A stretch of DNA of 64,000 nt from Candidatus Atribacteria bacterium UBA6251 (GTDB taxonomy: Bacteria > Atribacterota > Phoenicimicrobiia > Phoenicimicrobiales > Phoenicimicrobiaceae). The translations under genes were made by a program, and so were the position numbers. This document shows positions 10,376 through 20,156 of this stretch, in pieces (position 1 is the first letter of the stretch; the number at the start of each line of letters is the position of its first letter). Below the pieces are notes generated by a model. That model was not told the DNA's origin. It did no database searches and was given only the letters and a program-made list of their open reading frames with translations. Where the stretch lies: the NCBI GenBank assembly GCA_002441285.1, contig DJVR01000034.1:1-64000 (forward strand), read 5' to 3'.

Positions 10376-10404
10376 ATTATATAAGAAATATTGAGATAAG
10401 TCAA
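10376..10404 (-). promoter_or_regulatory. Promoter of the seven-tRNA operon
   Basis: TTGACT (10399-10404), 17-base spacer, perfect TATAAT (10376-10381) on the minus strand, immediately before tRNA-Pro. This near-consensus promoter suits a stable-RNA operon. Confidence 0.85.
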
Positions 10405-10425
10405 TCAAAAAATATGGTAAATATA

Positions 10426-11019
10426 TTATTCTTTCCCCATTAAGTTTTCTAGAATTTGTTTCATTTGTTTCAAGGCTTTAGCTCGATGGCTAATTTTGTT
10501 TTTTATCTCTTCACCTAATTCAGCAAAAGTCCTATTATATTCAGGTACTATAAAAATAGGATCATATCCAAATCCATTACTTCCTCGCGGTGAGGTAGCA
10601 ATAATTCCCATGCATTCACCCTCTATTATATAACTTTTTCCTTCTGGAAAGAATAGTGCTAATGCACAAATAAATTTTGCCTTTCTTCGTTTTTTCGGTA
10701 CACCCTTTAATAAATTTAAAACTTTTTGAATTCGTTCTTTATCACTTTTCCCCCAGCGGGCGGATAATATTCCTGGTTTTCCTCCTAAATATTCTATTGC
10801 TAATCCAGAATCATCGGCTAAGCATATTTTTCCGGTAAGTTTAGAAATAAACTCTGCTTTTTTAAGGGCATTTTCCTGAAAACTTTGACCATCTTCTTTT
10901 ATTTCTGGTAAATCATAAAAATCATTTAAACTTAAAATTTTTATATTAGTATTTTTTAAAATATCCTTTATCTCTTTGATTTTACCAGAATTTTTAGAAG
11001 CAATAAGTAATTCTAACAT
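10426..11019 (-). CDS. rdgB: XTP/dITP diphosphatase (non-canonical purine NTP pyrophosphatase)
   Basis: Hydrolyses dITP, XTP and similar deaminated purine nucleotides to monophosphates, protecting DNA and RNA. Ham1/RdgB signatures are clear: substrate loop [11 protein letters not shown] at about residues 6-16, ADDSGL near 67-72 with the catalytic Asp, and [11 protein letters not shown], then SHRAKAL near the C-terminus. 197 residues, full length. Its start overlaps the end of rph by seven bases, so translation is probably coupled; the rph-rdgB pair is a common operon order. Confidence 0.96.
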   Translation of the reverse strand: MLELLIASKNSGKIKEIKDILKNTNIKILSLNDFYDLPEIKEDGQSFQENALKKAEFISKLTGKICLADDSGLAIEYLGGKPGILSARWGKSDKERIQKVLNLLKGVPKKRRKAKFICALALFFPEGKSYIIEGECMGIIATSPRGSNGFGYDPIFIVPEYNRTFAELGEEIKNKISHRAKALKQMKQILENLMGKE

Positions 11020-11738
11020 ATATCTTTTAAGATTTCTTTTTCTTTTTCGATTACCATTTCAATACCATATTCACCTAATTTAATTAACTCTAACAAATTT
11101 CTTTTAGAAAAAGGTCTTCCTTCAGCAGTCCCTTGTATTTCTATGATTTCTCCTTTTTCCGTCATTACCAAGTTTAAATCTACTTGTGCACGAGAATCTT
11201 CATCAAAATTTAAGTCTAATAACATTTCTCCATCTACGATCCCCATACTGATCGCTCCCAAATATTCTTTGATAGGAATCTTCTGTAATTGTCCTTCTGC
11301 CTTTAGGTAATTTAAAGCATCATATAGGGCAATAAAAGAACCGATAATAGAAGCAATTCTAGTTCCTCCATCTGCTTGCAACACATCACAATCTATCCAG
11401 ATAGTTCTCTCTCCTAATTCTTCTAAATCTACTACCGCTCTTAAAGCTCTACCAATCAATCTTTGGATTTCTGAAGACCTTCCATTAATTTTACCTTTTA
11501 TGGAATCACGGATATTTCTTATCTGATTAGCACGAGGAATCATCGAATATTCTGCTGAAATCCAACCTTTTTTAGTTCCTCGTAAAAAAATTGGCGTTTT
11601 ATCTTCTACGGAGGCAGTACAGACTATTTTGGTATCTCCCATTTCTATCAAAACAGATCCCTCAGCATATTTAATATAATTTCTATTTACCTTAATGGGT
11701 CTTATTTCATTAAATTTTCGATTATTACTCCTTAACAT
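11013..11738 (-). CDS. rph: Ribonuclease PH
   Basis: Phosphorolytic 3'-5' exoribonuclease that trims tRNA precursors. The sequence matches the family throughout, including the N-terminal KIVCTASVE strand, GWISAEYSM, the [13 protein letters not shown] segment and the phosphate-site region [13 protein letters not shown]. 241 residues is normal. Four of the seven tRNAs in the window lack an encoded CCA, so 3' maturation by trimming and CCA addition is needed. GAAGAGGA precedes the ATG by seven bases. Confidence 0.96.
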   Translation of the reverse strand: MLRSNNRKFNEIRPIKVNRNYIKYAEGSVLIEMGDTKIVCTASVEDKTPIFLRGTKKGWISAEYSMIPRANQIRNIRDSIKGKINGRSSEIQRLIGRALRAVVDLEELGERTIWIDCDVLQADGGTRIASIIGSFIALYDALNYLKAEGQLQKIPIKEYLGAISMGIVDGEMLLDLNFDEDSRAQVDLNLVMTEKGEIIEIQGTAEGRPFSKRNLLELIKLGEYGIEMVIEKEKEILKDIC

Positions 11739-11768
11739 TTTAGTTTCCTCTTCTTATAAATAATTCCT

Positions 11769-12629
11769 TTATTTTTCTCTAGATAAAATATAGTCTGCTA
11801 GAGAATTCAACATTGCAGATTTTTCTCCGAATATTTTTATCGACTTTTTAGCCTCCTGGATCAAATTTTCTACTATTTTTCTTGATTCCTTTAAGCCAAA
11901 TTTGTGAGGATAAGTATATTTTTTCATCTCTCTTTGATCTTGCATTAAATCTAATATATCATCAGTTATTTGAAAAGACAAACCAATGTTTTGCCCATAT
12001 TTAGTTAAAGCTTTTAGTTCTTCTTTATTTGCTGCACAAAGTAGAGCTGCCCCACGAATAGTAGCACAGATAAGAGAGGCAGTTTTTTTCTCATACAGTT
12101 TAAAAAAACCTTCTCTGGTAGCATTTTCTTCTTGCATAGTTATATCTTCAATTTGCCCCCCCAATAAATTTTCTGTTCCTAAATAATGAGTAAGTTCCTT
12201 CAGAACTTTTAAAACTGTTGATTTTTTTATTCCTTTAATTTCTTCATTTTTTAAAATAGCTTGTATACCTAAAATCATTAGGGCATCTCCAGTTAGGATC
12301 GCAATATCTTCGCCAAACACTTTATGACAGCTGGGTTTACCTCTTCTAAAATCATCATTATCAATAGAGGGTAAATCATCATGAATTAAAGAAAAAGTAT
12401 GAATAAGTTCAATTCCACAGGCAAAATAGATTACCTTTTCCCATTTTTCTCCTAAAATTTCTGCAGTCATTAAAGCTAAAAAAGGTCTTAACCTCTTCCC
12501 TCCACTAAAAACACTATAACGCATCGCTTGATGAATTATAGCCGGTTCCATCCCTTCTTCAGGTAAAATTTTATTTAGAGTATTATCAATAATTATCCTT
12601 TTTTCTTCAAGATATTTTTCAAGATTCAT
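11769..12629 (-). CDS. ispA: Short-chain polyprenyl diphosphate synthase (FPP/GGPP synthase type)
   Basis: Condenses isopentenyl diphosphate with allylic diphosphates for isoprenoids. The first aspartate-rich motif lies at residues 84-90 (DDLPSID) and the second in ITDDILD near 210, with GGKRLRP at about 43-49. Length of 286 and position after xseB are typical of farnesyl or geranylgeranyl diphosphate synthase; product length cannot be fixed here. Its start overlaps the end of xseB by 11 bases, a standard xseA-xseB-ispA arrangement often followed by dxs, which is absent here. Confidence 0.93.
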   Translation of the reverse strand: MNLEKYLEEKRIIIDNTLNKILPEEGMEPAIIHQAMRYSVFSGGKRLRPFLALMTAEILGEKWEKVIYFACGIELIHTFSLIHDDLPSIDNDDFRRGKPSCHKVFGEDIAILTGDALMILGIQAILKNEEIKGIKKSTVLKVLKELTHYLGTENLLGGQIEDITMQEENATREGFFKLYEKKTASLICATIRGAALLCAANKEELKALTKYGQNIGLSFQITDDILDLMQDQREMKKYTYPHKFGLKESRKIVENLIQEAKKSIKIFGEKSAMLNSLADYILSREK

Positions 12630-12888
12630 TATTACTGTTTTCTCCTTTATTTATAGAAAAAGGATTGAGAGAATATTCTCCTTCGCCTTTGATTACCAAC
12701 TCTTCAACTCTTTGCTTAGCTTGGTCTAACATTTTTAGACATATCTTTGAGATATTCATACCTTCCTGGTATAATTCTACTGATTCATCCAGAGTTAATT
12801 CTCCTTCTTCCAATTGTTGAACGATCTTTTCTAATTTTTCTAAATAATCTTCAAATTTCATTTTTTGATTATCTTTTTTACTTTTCAA
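12619..12888 (-). CDS. xseB: Exodeoxyribonuclease VII small subunit
   Basis: Small helical subunit that joins XseA to form a single-strand-specific exonuclease. The family core FEDYLEKLEKIVQQLEEG and LTLDESVELYQEGM is present. A TTG start at 12888 is supported by GGAGG (12898-12902) nine bases upstream; an internal ATG nine codons in is the alternative. It overlaps xseA upstream and ispA downstream by 11 bases each, indicating coupled translation. 89 residues. Confidence 0.93.
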   Translation of the reverse strand: MKSKKDNQKMKFEDYLEKLEKIVQQLEEGELTLDESVELYQEGMNISKICLKMLDQAKQRVEELVIKGEGEYSLNPFSINKGENSNNES

Positions 12889-14116
12889 GTTTGAGAGCCT
12901 CCTTTTGGTTTATTTGTCCGTAAAGCTTTCCGTTACTGATAATTATTTCTATTTGGTTGCCAGACTCTACCTGTTCAATTTTTTTAATTATCTCTAAATC
13001 TGGGTATCTTCTACAAATACTATATCCTCTTTGTATAACTGCCCAAGGGTTTAGAGCGGTTAATCTCTGGATATCTTTATTCACTTTTTCATTTAACCAC
13101 TGAATTTGATAATTCATTTGGTTATTCATTCGGTTAATTATCTCATCTAAATGTTGATAATGTTGGTTAATCTTATTCTCAGGGTTATAAAAATTGATGG
13201 TTTTTTTTAAGGAATTCATATTTTCCTGGTATATTTCCATTCTTCTATTAATAGCTCTATTTAATTTCCCTACTATTAGATTTAGATGGTAAATTAATTT
13301 ATCCTTTTCGGGAATTGTCATTTCAGCTGCTGCAGAAGGAGTAGGAGCGCGTAAATCTGCTACAAAATCAGCAATAGTGAAATCTGTTTCATGACCAACT
13401 GCGGATACAATAGGAATCATTGAACGATAAATACTACGCGCAAGTATTTCTTCATTAAAAGCCCATAATTCTTCTAATGAGCCACCTCCGCGTCCCACTA
13501 TAATAAAATCTAAATCATAAAAGTTTTGATTTAAAAAATCAATTTTTTGGGCAATTTCCCGGGCAGCTTGAACGCCCTGGACTAAAGATGGTACCACTAA
13601 AATAGAAAGATTGGGAAATCTTCTCAGAGAAATAGTAATAATATCACGAATTGCAGCTCCAGTAGGAGAGGTAATTACCGCAATTTTTTGGGGTAAAAAG
13701 GGTAATTTTTTCTTTCTTTCTTCCAAAAATAGACCTTCATTTCTTAGCTTTTCTTTCAACTTTTCAAAAGCTAAGTAGAGTTCTCCTTTGCCTGATTCAA
13801 TAATCATCCGAGCATATAACTGATAGTCCCCTTTTCTTTCATAAATTTTTATATCTCCCAGCACCTTTACCTTCATACCATCCTGAGGAATAAATTTCAG
13901 ATTAAAATTATTGCCCTTAAACATTACACATTTAATCTGGCTTTCTTCATCTTTTAAGATAAAGTACATATGGCCAGAGGAGTGAAATTTAAAATTAGAA
14001 ATTTCACCTAAAACCCAAATATTTTGTAAATTATCATCACTTTCAAATAGGGTTTTTAAATATTTATTAACTTTAGATACGGTATATATATTTTTCTCTA
14101 AAAAGTTATTATTCAT
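12878..14116 (-). CDS. xseA: Exodeoxyribonuclease VII large subunit
   Basis: Catalytic subunit with an N-terminal OB-fold for single-stranded DNA (about residues 10-105), then the nuclease core including PTGAAIRDI, GRGGGSLEELWAFN and VGHETDFTIADFVADLRAPTP-type motifs, and a C-terminal coiled coil followed by the ALNPWAVIQRGYSI segment. 412 residues, complete. Its ATG overlaps the nusB stop by four bases (ATGA type). Confidence 0.95.
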   Translation of the reverse strand: MNNNFLEKNIYTVSKVNKYLKTLFESDDNLQNIWVLGEISNFKFHSSGHMYFILKDEESQIKCVMFKGNNFNLKFIPQDGMKVKVLGDIKIYERKGDYQLYARMIIESGKGELYLAFEKLKEKLRNEGLFLEERKKKLPFLPQKIAVITSPTGAAIRDIITISLRRFPNLSILVVPSLVQGVQAAREIAQKIDFLNQNFYDLDFIIVGRGGGSLEELWAFNEEILARSIYRSMIPIVSAVGHETDFTIADFVADLRAPTPSAAAEMTIPEKDKLIYHLNLIVGKLNRAINRRMEIYQENMNSLKKTINFYNPENKINQHYQHLDEIINRMNNQMNYQIQWLNEKVNKDIQRLTALNPWAVIQRGYSICRRYPDLEIIKKIEQVESGNQIEIIISNGKLYGQINQKEALKLEK

Positions 14117-14529
14117 CTTTCTCTTTTAAAAATACTTTTATTTACCTTGCCTAAAATTCCATTTACAAAGATAAAAGAATTTTCAGTACCATATTTTTTT
14201 GCTAATTCTATTGCCTCGTTAATAGATACACTGCGCGGAATATCTTCTCTATATAAGATTTCAAAAATAGCAATGCGAAGAATATTTCGATCAATATGAT
14301 TTATCCTTTCTAAAGACCAATTATCGGTATGCTCTTTGATAATCGTATTAATTTCAGTAAGGTTTAACATTACCCCTTCAACCAGGGAAAGGGTAAAATC
14401 CCATATCTCCTGATTAGGATGATACATCTCCCAAATAAATTTTAAACTTTCTTCCAAATTAGCATTGACTAAATCAATTGGAAATAAGACTTGAAGCGCT
14501 AACTCTCTAGATACTCTCCTGTTTCCCAT
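14113..14529 (-). CDS. nusB: Transcription antitermination factor NusB
   Basis: Helical RNA-binding protein that with NusE/S10 binds boxA in rRNA leaders and lets RNA polymerase read through. Family features: N-terminal RRVSRELALQVLF, IDRNILRIAIFEILY and SINEAIELAKKYGTENSFIF near the C-terminus. 138 residues. It lies between an Asp23-family gene and xseA, an order also seen in Firmicutes. Confidence 0.94.
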   Translation of the reverse strand: MGNRRVSRELALQVLFPIDLVNANLEESLKFIWEMYHPNQEIWDFTLSLVEGVMLNLTEINTIIKEHTDNWSLERINHIDRNILRIAIFEILYREDIPRSVSINEAIELAKKYGTENSFIFVNGILGKVNKSIFKRER

Positions 14530-14560
14530 TTTAATCTCCTGCGAATTGAAGTTACTTTTT

Positions 14561-14998
14561 TTATATTACTTGAATAGATAGATCTGATAAAATTAAGTCT
14601 TTTTTCCTAAAATGATTATTTGGAAAGTAGATACCTTGAATGTGTATATTTATTTCTAAATCGTCTATTGCAAGTTTATGTACGATTTCTTCTTTTATTT
14701 TACTCTGAATTTCCCAGGCTAAATCTGGAATTCTTATTCCATATAGAATGGTTAAAAATAATTCAATTAATATGTTTTGCTCTTTGGTTTCTATTTTTAT
14801 CTCAATATTTTTGTCTTTATTATTTTGTTTTTCCTCTTCTTTTATCATTTCTAGATTAGAAAAATTATTTATTTTTCTAATTTTATTTTTTTCTTTCTCT
14901 ATTATGCCTTTAACCTTCCTTATTTTTAACATAATAAGTTGTTCAATCACTTCATTTTCAATAATTATTTTCCCATATTCACTTTTTATATTGAGCAT
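14561..14998 (-). CDS. Asp23/Gls24-family protein (YqhY-like)
   Basis: 145-residue protein with the DUF322/Asp23 pattern: a start on short strands (GKIIIENEVIEQLIMLKIRKVKGI), a lysine-rich insertion (about residues 40-70), and a second half with IELFLTILYGIRIPDLAWEIQSKI. In Firmicutes the homologue YqhY sits beside nusB and is linked to control of lipid synthesis or the envelope. The charged central insertion is longer than usual. Family assignment is by pattern and position; the function is unknown. Confidence 0.75.
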   Translation of the reverse strand: MLNIKSEYGKIIIENEVIEQLIMLKIRKVKGIIEKEKNKIRKINNFSNLEMIKEEEKQNNKDKNIEIKIETKEQNILIELFLTILYGIRIPDLAWEIQSKIKEEIVHKLAIDDLEINIHIQGIYFPNNHFRKKDLILSDLSIQVI

Positions 14999-15055
14999 TT
15001 TTTATTTCCTTTTCTATTGGAAAAAAGACTTTTCTATAAAACCTTAAGCAAAATC

Positions 15056-15613
15056 TTATATTCTTTCTACATATCTTTTTTCTCGGGTATCTACTCGAAT
15101 AATATCTCCTTCTTCGATAAATAGAGGTACCTGAATAATAGCTCCTGTTTCTAAAGTAGCTGATTTTAAAGCACCGGATACCGTATTTCCTTTAACTCCA
15201 GGAACAGTAGAGATTACTTTTAAATCCATAAAATTGGGTAATTCTGCCCCAATTAAGCTCCCTTTACAAAAAACTATCTCTACATCTTCTCCTTCTTTGA
15301 GAAATTCCTTTACCTCTTCCACCTGTTCAGAGGATAAAGAAATTTGTTCATAGTTTTCCTTATTCATAAAATGATAATTTTCTCCATCATTATATAAATA
15401 TTGCATTACCTTTCTTTCCACTATAGCTTGCTCCATTTTTTCTCCCGCTCGAAAAGTTCTATCCAGTACATATCCAGTTTTTAAATTCTTTATTTTGGTT
15501 CTTACAAAGGCTCCGCCTTTTCCTGGTTTTACATGGAGAAAATCAATAATTACATATATTTCTCCATCTAATTCTATGGTCAAACCTTTTTTAAAATCAC
15601 TAGTAGATATCAA
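15056..15613 (-). CDS. efp: Translation elongation factor P
   Basis: Three-domain tRNA-mimic that rescues ribosomes stalled at polyproline. Domain I carries the loop KPGKGGAF (about residues 29-36) whose lysine can be post-translationally modified; the last domain shows VSGALKSATLETGAIIQVPLF-like strands and the RVDTREKRYVERI end. 185 residues. The start is a TTG at 15613, supported by AAAGGCGG seven bases upstream. No efpB/epmA-like modification gene is visible in the window. Confidence 0.96.
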   Translation of the reverse strand: MISTSDFKKGLTIELDGEIYVIIDFLHVKPGKGGAFVRTKIKNLKTGYVLDRTFRAGEKMEQAIVERKVMQYLYNDGENYHFMNKENYEQISLSSEQVEEVKEFLKEGEDVEIVFCKGSLIGAELPNFMDLKVISTVPGVKGNTVSGALKSATLETGAIIQVPLFIEEGDIIRVDTREKRYVERI

Positions 15614-15642
15614 ATTTTTACCGCCTTTCTATTTCAATTGTT

Positions 15643-16875
15643 CTAATTTTGTATAAATTTTTGACAAAGGTCATAAACCTTTTTTCTTACTTCTTTTATA
15701 ATTTCTTGGTTATTAATATTGGATAAAACTTGATTAATCATTCTGGCTATTTCGATCATTTCTTGTTCTTTCATTCCTTTGGTAGTAACTGCTGGGGTAC
15801 CTATCCTTATACCACTGGTTATCATAGGTTTTTGAGGATCAAAAGGTATAGCATTCTTGTTAACAGTAATTCCTGCATCTTCAAGGGCCTTCTCTGCATC
15901 TTTCCCAGTTAATCCCTTATTTCTTAAATCTACCAGCATTAAGTGATTATCTGTTCCTCCGGAGACTAAATTATATCCTAATTCTATTAATTGCTGGGCT
16001 AATGTTTTCGCATTTTTGATAATTTGTTTTTGATATTTTTTAAAATCTTCTCCCATAGCTTCCTTGAAACACACAGCTTTTGCAGCAATAACATGCATTA
16101 ATGGACCACCTTGAATGCCTGGGAAAATAGTTTTATCAATAAATTTAGCATATTCTTCTTGACAGAGGATCAGACCTCCTCGAGGGCCTCTTAAAGTTTT
16201 ATGAGTAGTAGTGGTAACAAAATGACAAAAAGGAATAGGGCTTTGATGTAAACCAGCAACTACTAAACCAGCAATATGAGCTATATCGGCCATAAGATAA
16301 GCCCCTACCTCATCAGCAATTTTACGAAAAGTAGAAAATTCTATTTCTCTCGAATAGGCGCTAGCACCACAGACAATCATTTTTGGTTTACTTTGATGGG
16401 CTAATTCTCTTAAAGCATCATAGTCTATTCTTCCCGTCTTTTCATTTACTCCATATGGAACAATTTTAAAAAATCTTCCCGAAAAGTTTACTGGGCTACC
16501 ATGGGTAAGATGACCACCATGGGATAAATTCATAGCTAATATAGTATCTCTTACTTCTAATACACTAAAATACACGGCCATATTTGCCTGTGAACCAGAA
16601 TGAGGTTGAACATTAGCATGCTCTGCTTTAAATATTTGTTTGGCTCTTTCTATAGCAATATTTTCAACTATATCGATATATTGACAGCCACCATAATATT
16701 TTTTCCCAGGATAACCTTCCGCATATTTATTAGTTAAAACTGAACCCTGGGCTTCTAAAACTGCGGGAGAGACAAAATTTTCTGAGGCAATTAATTCAAT
16801 CGTATTTTTTTGACGATTCTCTTCTCCCCGGATAGCTTCAAAGATTTCTGAATCAACTTTTCTTAAATTATTCAT
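15643..16875 (-). CDS. glyA: Serine hydroxymethyltransferase
   Basis: PLP enzyme interconverting serine and glycine with tetrahydrofolate as one-carbon carrier. [12 protein letters not shown] near the N-terminus, the PLP-binding lysine in [14 protein letters not shown] (about 222-235) and NAIPFDP confirm the family. 410 residues. AAGGAG seven bases before the ATG gives a strong start. Functionally it connects to folC and ygfA in this window, all acting in folate one-carbon metabolism. Confidence 0.97.
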   Translation of the reverse strand: MNNLRKVDSEIFEAIRGEENRQKNTIELIASENFVSPAVLEAQGSVLTNKYAEGYPGKKYYGGCQYIDIVENIAIERAKQIFKAEHANVQPHSGSQANMAVYFSVLEVRDTILAMNLSHGGHLTHGSPVNFSGRFFKIVPYGVNEKTGRIDYDALRELAHQSKPKMIVCGASAYSREIEFSTFRKIADEVGAYLMADIAHIAGLVVAGLHQSPIPFCHFVTTTTHKTLRGPRGGLILCQEEYAKFIDKTIFPGIQGGPLMHVIAAKAVCFKEAMGEDFKKYQKQIIKNAKTLAQQLIELGYNLVSGGTDNHLMLVDLRNKGLTGKDAEKALEDAGITVNKNAIPFDPQKPMITSGIRIGTPAVTTKGMKEQEMIEIARMINQVLSNINNQEIIKEVRKKVYDLCQKFIQN

Positions 16876-17069
16876 ATCTTTACTCCTTATTTATTTTTAG
16901 AGGTAAATTTATTGCCAACTTCTTAAAGAATAAGATCCCAAGAATATTTTTTACTTTAAAAAATTGATTTGAGCTCCTATTTTTATTTATGCCATTTATT
17001 TTTATTTATTCCAGCTTGACTGAATTTTTGTAGGATTTAGCTACAGTTAATCTATATTCCTTTTTATGG

Positions 17070-18152
17070 TTATAGATTAAGCACTTTTGGAAACCAAGTC
17101 AAAATTTCAGACCCATCTTCAGTAATTAAAACCGTGTCTTCTATTCTAACTCCTCCAATATCGGGTAGATATATTCCCGGTTCAATAGTAATTACCATTC
17201 CTGGCAGAAGAATAGTTTCATTATTGAAGGAAATACCAGGTAATTCATGGATATCCAAACCTACTCCATGACCTAAATTATGACCAAAATATTTACCATA
17301 TCCTCTCTTTTCAATGAATTTACGGGCAAGGCTATCTATATCTTTAGCTTTTACTCCTGATTTCAAAGCCTTAAGCGCTTCTTCCTGTGCTTCTAAAACT
17401 AATGAAAATATCTCTTTCTGTTTTTCATTTTCCTTCCCCAAAAGAATAGTACGAGTTATATCAGAATTATAATTTTGAAAATAAGCACCAATATCTATGG
17501 TAATCAATTCTCCTTCATTAATCTTTTTTTCAGATGGTTTTCCATGAGGTAAAGATCCTCGATGTCCAGAAACGACAATTAAATCAAAAGCTTCTTTCTG
17601 GGCGCCTTTTTTTCTCATAGTATAAGCTATCTCGGTAGCAATATCAAGTTCTCTTACCCCAGGAGTTAAATTTTCCAGAACTTCTTTCAAACTTTCAGTG
17701 GTTATTTGAGCTGCTTTCTTTAGGCTAATTATTTCATCTTTATCTTTAACCATCCTAATTTGTTCTATAAAATCTTTGGTAGAAACATATTCTACTAGAG
17801 GAAAGTATTTCTGATAATTCTGGAAATCAGAATAATACAGGCTTTCACTTTCGATAGCTATCTTTTTGATTTTTTCTTTTTCAATAATCTTTTTTAAAGC
17901 CAGCTCTCGAGAATCTTTTTTCCTTGCTTCATCAACGAGAATTTCACTTTCCGGACTTTCTTTTTCTGCCTGCTCTCCATATCTTGGATCAGTAAATAAA
18001 TAGAATTTATTTTTGGTAATCAAGCCGTTTCCTTCTCCGTCAAAACCACTTAGATAAAAAAGATTCTTCCAGTTGCTTACCAAGAAGGCATCAATTTCTA
18101 ATTTTTCTTGGATAATTTTCTTTCTAAGTTTTTCTACTCTATCCTTACGCAA
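17070..18152 (-). CDS. M24-family aminopeptidase (Xaa-Pro dipeptidase/aminopeptidase type)
   Basis: Pita-bread-fold metallopeptidase. An N-terminal creatinase-like domain (about 1-130) precedes the catalytic domain, where the metal ligands are visible: Asp in IDIGAYF, Asp in NSDITRT, His in GHNLGHGVGLDIHE, Glu in ITIEPGIY and Glu in GVRIEDTVLI. 360 residues fits the PepQ/YpdF/YqhT group. TTG at 18152 is the start, with GGAGG ten bases upstream. In Firmicutes a yqhT gene sits next to efp, as here with efp two genes downstream. Substrate preference for X-Pro is inferred. Confidence 0.92.
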   Translation of the reverse strand: MRKDRVEKLRKKIIQEKLEIDAFLVSNWKNLFYLSGFDGEGNGLITKNKFYLFTDPRYGEQAEKESPESEILVDEARKKDSRELALKKIIEKEKIKKIAIESESLYYSDFQNYQKYFPLVEYVSTKDFIEQIRMVKDKDEIISLKKAAQITTESLKEVLENLTPGVRELDIATEIAYTMRKKGAQKEAFDLIVVSGHRGSLPHGKPSEKKINEGELITIDIGAYFQNYNSDITRTILLGKENEKQKEIFSLVLEAQEEALKALKSGVKAKDIDSLARKFIEKRGYGKYFGHNLGHGVGLDIHELPGISFNNETILLPGMVITIEPGIYLPDIGGVRIEDTVLITEDGSEILTWFPKVLNL

Positions 18153-18197
18153 TTATTTAGCACCTCCTTTTAAAATTAACCATCATCTGAGTTAAAC

Positions 18198-19565
18198 TTA
18201 ATAATTAATTACTTTATTATCTTCTTCTATTGGTTCTCCTATCAAATCATATTCCAGGGTAGAAGTGATTTTTACTTTTATCATCTCTCCAATTTTTAAT
18301 TTATCTGATTTAATAATTACTTTTCCATCTATTTCAGGAGCATCAAATGCACTTCTTCCCAAAATAAAACCTGATTTCTCTTTAGTAGCTTCCTCCACTA
18401 AAACTTCAATTTCTTTACCCAGATAAGTTTGGTTTATCTCTCTGGATATTTCTTGTTGTACTAACATTAATTTTTCTAATCTTTCAAGCTTTTTCTTTTT
18501 GGGTATTCGAGGAGTAAATCTATAAGCAGGAGTCCCTTCTTCTGGAGAAAAAATGAATGCTCCTAACTTTTCCCATCTTACTTCTTTTATAAAATTAATT
18601 AGCTCGGTAAATTTTTGCTTATCTTCACCTGGAAATCCAACCATAAAAGTACTTCTTAAAACAAGTTGGGGTATTTCTTTTCTTAATCTTTTAATTAAAG
18701 TAAGAATCTCTTTTCTGCTTACCGTTCTATTCATCTTACCTAATATTTCATCATTTATATGCTGTAAAGGTAGATCTAAATAAGGAACAATCTTGGAAGA
18801 TTCTCCTATTACCTCAATTAATTGAGGAGTATAATGCGCAGGATGAGTATAGAGCAATCTAATCCATTTTAAATCTTTTAAAGGAAGCGAAGAAATTCTT
18901 TTTAACAATTCTGCTAATTTTAAGTCTCCGTATATATCCCAACCATATTTAGTAGTATCTTGAGCAATTAAGATAATTTCACGCAATTTCTGTTTTTGGG
19001 AAATTATTTCCACCTCTTTGATTATATCTTCAATCTTTCTACTGCGATATTTTCCTCTTATTTTAGGAATTAAACAATAAGAACAATTATTATCACATCC
19101 TTCTGCTATTTTGATATAAGCATAAGGTAATGGTGTAATAGTAAAACGAGGAAAAGTGGAATTATATAAAAAGGTTGGTACTGAGCTAATATAATCTATT
19201 TTTTTATTTTTAATAAAAATATTATCGATAACCTGGTTTATCTTAATTAAATCTCCTACTCCTATAAAAGCATCAACTTCTGGAATTTCCTGTTTTAGAT
19301 GATTTTTAAAATACCTTTGCGGTAAACAGCCAGCTACTACCAACCCTTTGATTCTTCCTTCTTCTTTTAATTTAATCGCTTCAAATATTTCTTCCAAAGA
19401 TTCTTCTACTGCATCCTGGATAAAACTGCAAGTATTGATAATTAATACATCAACTTCATCAACATTGGAGCAAATTTGATGATTATTTTTTTGTAATATT
19501 CCACAGATAACTTCAGAGTCTACTAAATTTTTTGGACAACCCAAGGATTTAATCCCAATTTTCAT
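18198..19565 (-). CDS. rimO: Ribosomal protein S12 methylthiotransferase RimO
   Basis: Radical-SAM enzyme that methylthiolates an aspartate of ribosomal protein S12. Domain order: UPF0004 N-terminal domain with cluster cysteines (GCPKNLVDSE at about 9-18, NTCSF, AGCLPQRY), radical-SAM CxxxCxxC in GCDNNCSYC (about 152-160) and a C-terminal TRAM domain. The CPKN/DSE N-terminus and LDLPLQH favour RimO over MiaB. 455 residues. The spacing from a clear ribosome-binding site to the ATG is long. Confidence 0.94.
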   Translation of the reverse strand: MKIGIKSLGCPKNLVDSEVICGILQKNNHQICSNVDEVDVLIINTCSFIQDAVEESLEEIFEAIKLKEEGRIKGLVVAGCLPQRYFKNHLKQEIPEVDAFIGVGDLIKINQVIDNIFIKNKKIDYISSVPTFLYNSTFPRFTITPLPYAYIKIAEGCDNNCSYCLIPKIRGKYRSRKIEDIIKEVEIISQKQKLREIILIAQDTTKYGWDIYGDLKLAELLKRISSLPLKDLKWIRLLYTHPAHYTPQLIEVIGESSKIVPYLDLPLQHINDEILGKMNRTVSRKEILTLIKRLRKEIPQLVLRSTFMVGFPGEDKQKFTELINFIKEVRWEKLGAFIFSPEEGTPAYRFTPRIPKKKKLERLEKLMLVQQEISREINQTYLGKEIEVLVEEATKEKSGFILGRSAFDAPEIDGKVIIKSDKLKIGEMIKVKITSTLEYDLIGEPIEEDNKVINY

Positions 19566-19592
19566 ACTACTAAGCCATTCTTTCCTTTTCTT

Positions 19593-19967
19593 TTATGCTC
19601 GATAAAAAAACTTAAATCTATTTTTATTTTCTATATCAATAGCCTGGACATGTTCTTTTACTACTTCGGGGGGGCTGAATTTTACCAAACCTATTAAACA
19701 AAAAATTAAGATTAATAAGTCTTCAAAAAAACCTAAAAAAGGTAATAAAAAATCAGGTAATAAATCAAAAGGAGAAATAACATATAAAATTGCAGCGTAT
19801 ACTAATAGCTTTAGATAAAAAGAGACTCTTTTATCTCTTATTAAGCGTAAGGATAATTTAATAAAATTAGGGATATGGAATAAAATTCGTGCAATATATA
19901 GTTTTCTTTTTAAACTATTATAATCATTTTGGCTTTCTTCCGTAGACATATTATTTTCTATCTCCAT
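19593..19967 (-). CDS. YkvA-like (DUF1232) small membrane protein
   Basis: 124 residues with a hydrophobic core carrying the DUF1232 hallmark ISPFDLLPDFLLPFLGFFED, followed by a second hydrophobic stretch (LLILIFCLIGLVKF). The family is widespread with no firmly known role. The first ATG has no clear ribosome-binding site; an ATG six codons in has GGAG twelve bases before it and may be the true start. It lies 27 bases before rimO and is probably cotranscribed. Confidence 0.8.
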   Translation of the reverse strand: MEIENNMSTEESQNDYNSLKRKLYIARILFHIPNFIKLSLRLIRDKRVSFYLKLLVYAAILYVISPFDLLPDFLLPFLGFFEDLLILIFCLIGLVKFSPPEVVKEHVQAIDIENKNRFKFFYRA

Positions 19968-20071
19968 AAAAAATAAAAATTTTCAAATTATTTATATTTT
20001 AGAAGGCATAAAAAAGATTTCAATACCTATTAATTTTAACACAATTAAAAGAATATCGTCAATTAAACTAA

Positions 20072-20128
20072 AAAAGGGGACAGTCTACTTTTTACAATTA
20101 CCTTTAAAAAAGTAGCCTGTCCCCTTTT
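20072..20128 (-). terminator. REP-like inverted repeat acting as terminator of the secreted-protein gene
   Basis: Arms of about 22 bases (20072-20093 and 20106-20128) built around GGGGACAG and CTGTCCCC, flanked by A/T runs on both sides so that either strand would end in U residues. It lies just after the stop of the small secreted protein. A diverged relative lies at 23972-24044, so it is both a repeat and a probable terminator. Confidence 0.7.
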
Positions 20129-20156
20129 ATTGGGGGTATAATGAATAATTTTTATT

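Noticed and set aside
14620..15124. Several plus-strand frames of 60-100 codons
   Set aside because: Antisense to the Asp23-family gene and efp; low-complexity Phe/Leu/Ser-rich products, no ribosome-binding sites.
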